Part shown: positions 13,843 through 14,947 of the stretch, piece after piece
Position numbering within the stretch: the first letter of the stretch is position 1
Layout of the letters: every line of letters begins with the position of its first letter
Source of the DNA: CAZFIM01 sp964519615
Lineage (GTDB): Bacteria > Chloroflexota > Dehalococcoidia > GIF9 > UBA5629
DNA length: 14,947 bases
Direction of reading: 5' to 3'
NCBI GenBank assembly: GCA_964519615.1
Contig: CAZFIM010000059.1
Span: 1-14,947, forward strand
Translations under genes and position numbers: made by a program
The notes under the pieces: model-generated
The model's database searches: none
The model's input: the letters and a program-made list of their open reading frames with translations, nothing else
What the model was told of the DNA's origin: nothing

Positions 13843-13850
13843 AGGTAGAA

Positions 13851-14615
13851 ATGATGCAACTAGAAACCTTAAATCTTGTTTGGTCCGGATGTGCTGCAAT
13901 AGGCTCTTTGTTACTTGCTACTGGTCGAGAATTAAAGGGAAAGGCCTTGATAGGAGTTTGGCTAATATTTGTCGCTTTTGTTATTCAAGCAATGTTTATT
14001 AGTTATGATCAATGGCATTGGTATGGTGTTATCGGAGTATTTATATTCGTTGTACTAGCGCTCCTGCTAGGTCTCCGAAAAATGATATTTAAAATAAAGA
14101 AGAAGGCTGATATCGTAACGACAGACGAAGATGGTGACGATGATAGTATTCAACAAGGTTTACCAAGTCTTGACTTAGTTTACGAACTTACAAAAAGTAA
14201 TTATGAGTTGATAAGTCGATGGTCAGATGCACTAGATAATAAACTTGTAGCGACATTTGGTGTTGGCACTTTGATTATAGGTATAGTGACCACAATCGGT
14301 GCTCCAATCACTAAAATTGATATATCTTTTATATTGTTTGTCTTAGCTGTTATTGCTTTTATATGTACAGTAATATCTGTGTGGAAAGGCTATAAAGTTA
14401 ATAAATATTATGCGGCTTTAAATCCGAAGACTCTATTGGAACAATTTGCCGTGCTTACTGATTATGATGCCAAATACTGGTTAACTAAATATAGCTGTAA
14501 GCATTATGCATATAATAAGGCTATTGTGGATAATAAATCGCGATATCTAAATATAACAATAATAAGTGTCAGTATAGAGGTTATATTACTGCTAAGTTGG
14601 ATTATACTGAGCTAG
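13851..14615 (+). CDS. six-helix membrane protein paired with AbiTii, possible effector
   Basis: 254 residues. Three helices come first (about 7-25, 33-51, 57-76), then a basic and acidic soluble linker (KIKKK, TTDEDGDDD, about 80-115), two helices (about 133-153 and 157-180), a soluble stretch of about 50 residues (KYYAALNPKTLLEQFAVL and on), and a final helix (about 233-253). The segment SRWSDALDNKLVATFGVGTLIIGI and the end NKAIVDNKSRYLNITIISVSIEVILLLSW resemble membrane modules of phage-defence effectors such as the PycTM/SLATT type, but I cannot assign a family with confidence. AGAGG sits 6 nt before the ATG, and the AbiTii stop is 8 bp upstream. A membrane-acting toxin controlled by AbiTii is my inference. 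Confidence 0.78.
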   Translation: MMQLETLNLVWSGCAAIGSLLLATGRELKGKALIGVWLIFVAFVIQAMFISYDQWHWYGVIGVFIFVVLALLLGLRKMIFKIKKKADIVTTDEDGDDDSIQQGLPSLDLVYELTKSNYELISRWSDALDNKLVATFGVGTLIIGIVTTIGAPITKIDISFILFVLAVIAFICTVISVWKGYKVNKYYAALNPKTLLEQFAVLTDYDAKYWLTKYSCKHYAYNKAIVDNKSRYLNITIISVSIEVILLLSWIILS

Positions 14616-14752
14616 TTTCCTTTTTTAATATCTCTCCCCAGTCTTTCTTCCCAATCTTTTGGAGTTTTACCCTTTTTCAAGATATCACCAGGGTCTTGGG
14701 GACGGCCCTTTTCTTGTTGAGGTTTTGGGGTGCTTTCCTTATCCTCTGGCAT
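14612..14752 (-). CDS. 46-residue charged small protein, convergent with the membrane-protein gene
   Basis: An open frame on the minus strand starting ATG at 14752 and ending TAG at 14612-14614, overlapping the last codons of the membrane-protein gene by 4 bp. It reads MPEDKESTPKPQQEKG at the start, then PGDILKKGKTPKDWEERLG and DIKKGN, a very hydrophilic Lys/Glu/Pro-rich protein without Cys or membrane segments. A GGAGG lies 6 nt upstream of the ATG and a TTGATA-17-TAAAAT promoter further upstream, so the support is better than length alone would give. The family is unknown. It could be a small regulator or antitoxin-like partner of the neighbouring unit, but convergent orientation argues against a simple operon partner. 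Confidence 0.5.
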   Translation of the reverse strand: MPEDKESTPKPQQEKGRPQDPGDILKKGKTPKDWEERLGRDIKKGN

Positions 14753-14819
14753 TATCAACCTCCAATAATCATAAATCAGACTTGAGCTTCGATAAATATA
14801 TTGTACTTTATCGCATATG

Positions 14820-14848
14820 ATTTTAAAAGCCTAAACGATTGATATCAA
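14820..14848 (-). promoter_or_regulatory. promoter of the 46-codon ORF
   Basis: On the minus strand TTGATA (14848-14843) and TAAAAT (14825-14820) are separated by exactly 17 bp. The predicted start near 14813 leaves a leader of about 60 nt before the ribosome site. Confidence 0.45.
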
Positions 14849-14892
14849 ACTTAAATGCTCTGTTCCTATTCGGTCTTTCCACGTCTCCGCGG

Positions 14893-14947
14893 TGTGAGGT
14901 GGACCCCATCCTTAGGACAGGATAGGGGAAATATTAAGGTTGGATCC
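14893..14947 (+). mobile_element. possible left end of an IS3-family insertion sequence, cut by the window edge
   Basis: The segment starting TGTGAGGTGGACCCCATC (14893-14910) and continuing with a GGACA block (14915-14919) has the shape of IS150/IS3-type terminal repeats (TG...GTGGACCCC...GGACA). CCCCATCCT (14903-14911) and AGGATAGGGG (14919-14928) also form a bulged hairpin. No transposase frame fits in the remaining bases, so the element body would lie beyond the window. The resemblance is from memory only. Confidence 0.33.

Noticed and set aside
14597..14785. 62-codon + strand frame after the membrane-protein gene.
   Set aside because: It is the opposite-strand shadow of the 46-codon minus ORF, which has the ribosome site and promoter.

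Overview
The window looks like a chromosomal segment of an anaerobic, metal-dependent bacterium. Codon use and the small HTH and zinc-ribbon proteins suggest Dehalococcoidia (Chloroflexota) or a clostridial relative. No rRNA or marker gene is present, so this placement is tentative.

Region 1 (about 58-6821, + strand) is a molybdate/tungstate uptake and cofactor operon. A promoter (58-87) leads into a structured leader (about 91-216) with the helices and closing motifs of a Moco/Tuco riboswitch, followed by a strong intrinsic terminator (236-266). The stretch 267-485 holds no gene, only the rest of the leader. Then come a DUF364 protein, a lipoprotein binding protein of the FepB/BtuF/MolA type, a second DUF364 paralogue, MoeA, a FecCD-type permease and a FepC-type ATPase. 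The likely logic is that the importer brings in the oxyanion, MoeA inserts it into molybdopterin, the DUF364 proteins handle or chelate the metal, and the cofactor shuts the operon down through the leader.

Region 2 (6834-8422, + strand) is a split UxaA-type dehydratase (SAF subunit plus large subunit) behind an intercistronic hairpin. The large subunit seems to lack the usual N-terminal Cys/His motifs. A structured, gene-free stretch follows (8423-8727).

Region 3 (8728-10841) is accessory. It holds a stand-alone DUF262 (GmrS-like) protein without a nuclease half, then on the minus strand an excisionase/MerR-type HTH protein, a double zinc-ribbon protein, and two overlapping low-confidence reading frames that look decayed.

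Region 4 (10842-11737) has no convincing gene but is full of structure: four AAAGTTCYGG-type repeats, a large hairpin, a G-rich tract inside a stem, and the first copy of a 56-bp direct repeat.

Region 5 (11738-14947) is a visibly AT-richer defence island. It contains an Abi_C-domain gene that appears to be transcribed leaderless, the second copy of the 56-bp repeat, an AbiTii-domain gene closely followed by a six-helix membrane protein, and a convergent 46-codon ORF with a good RBS and promoter. The window ends in what may be an IS3-family insertion sequence end. The most interesting candidate system is the AbiTii plus membrane-protein pair, together with the way the repeat precedes each defence unit like a cassette boundary.
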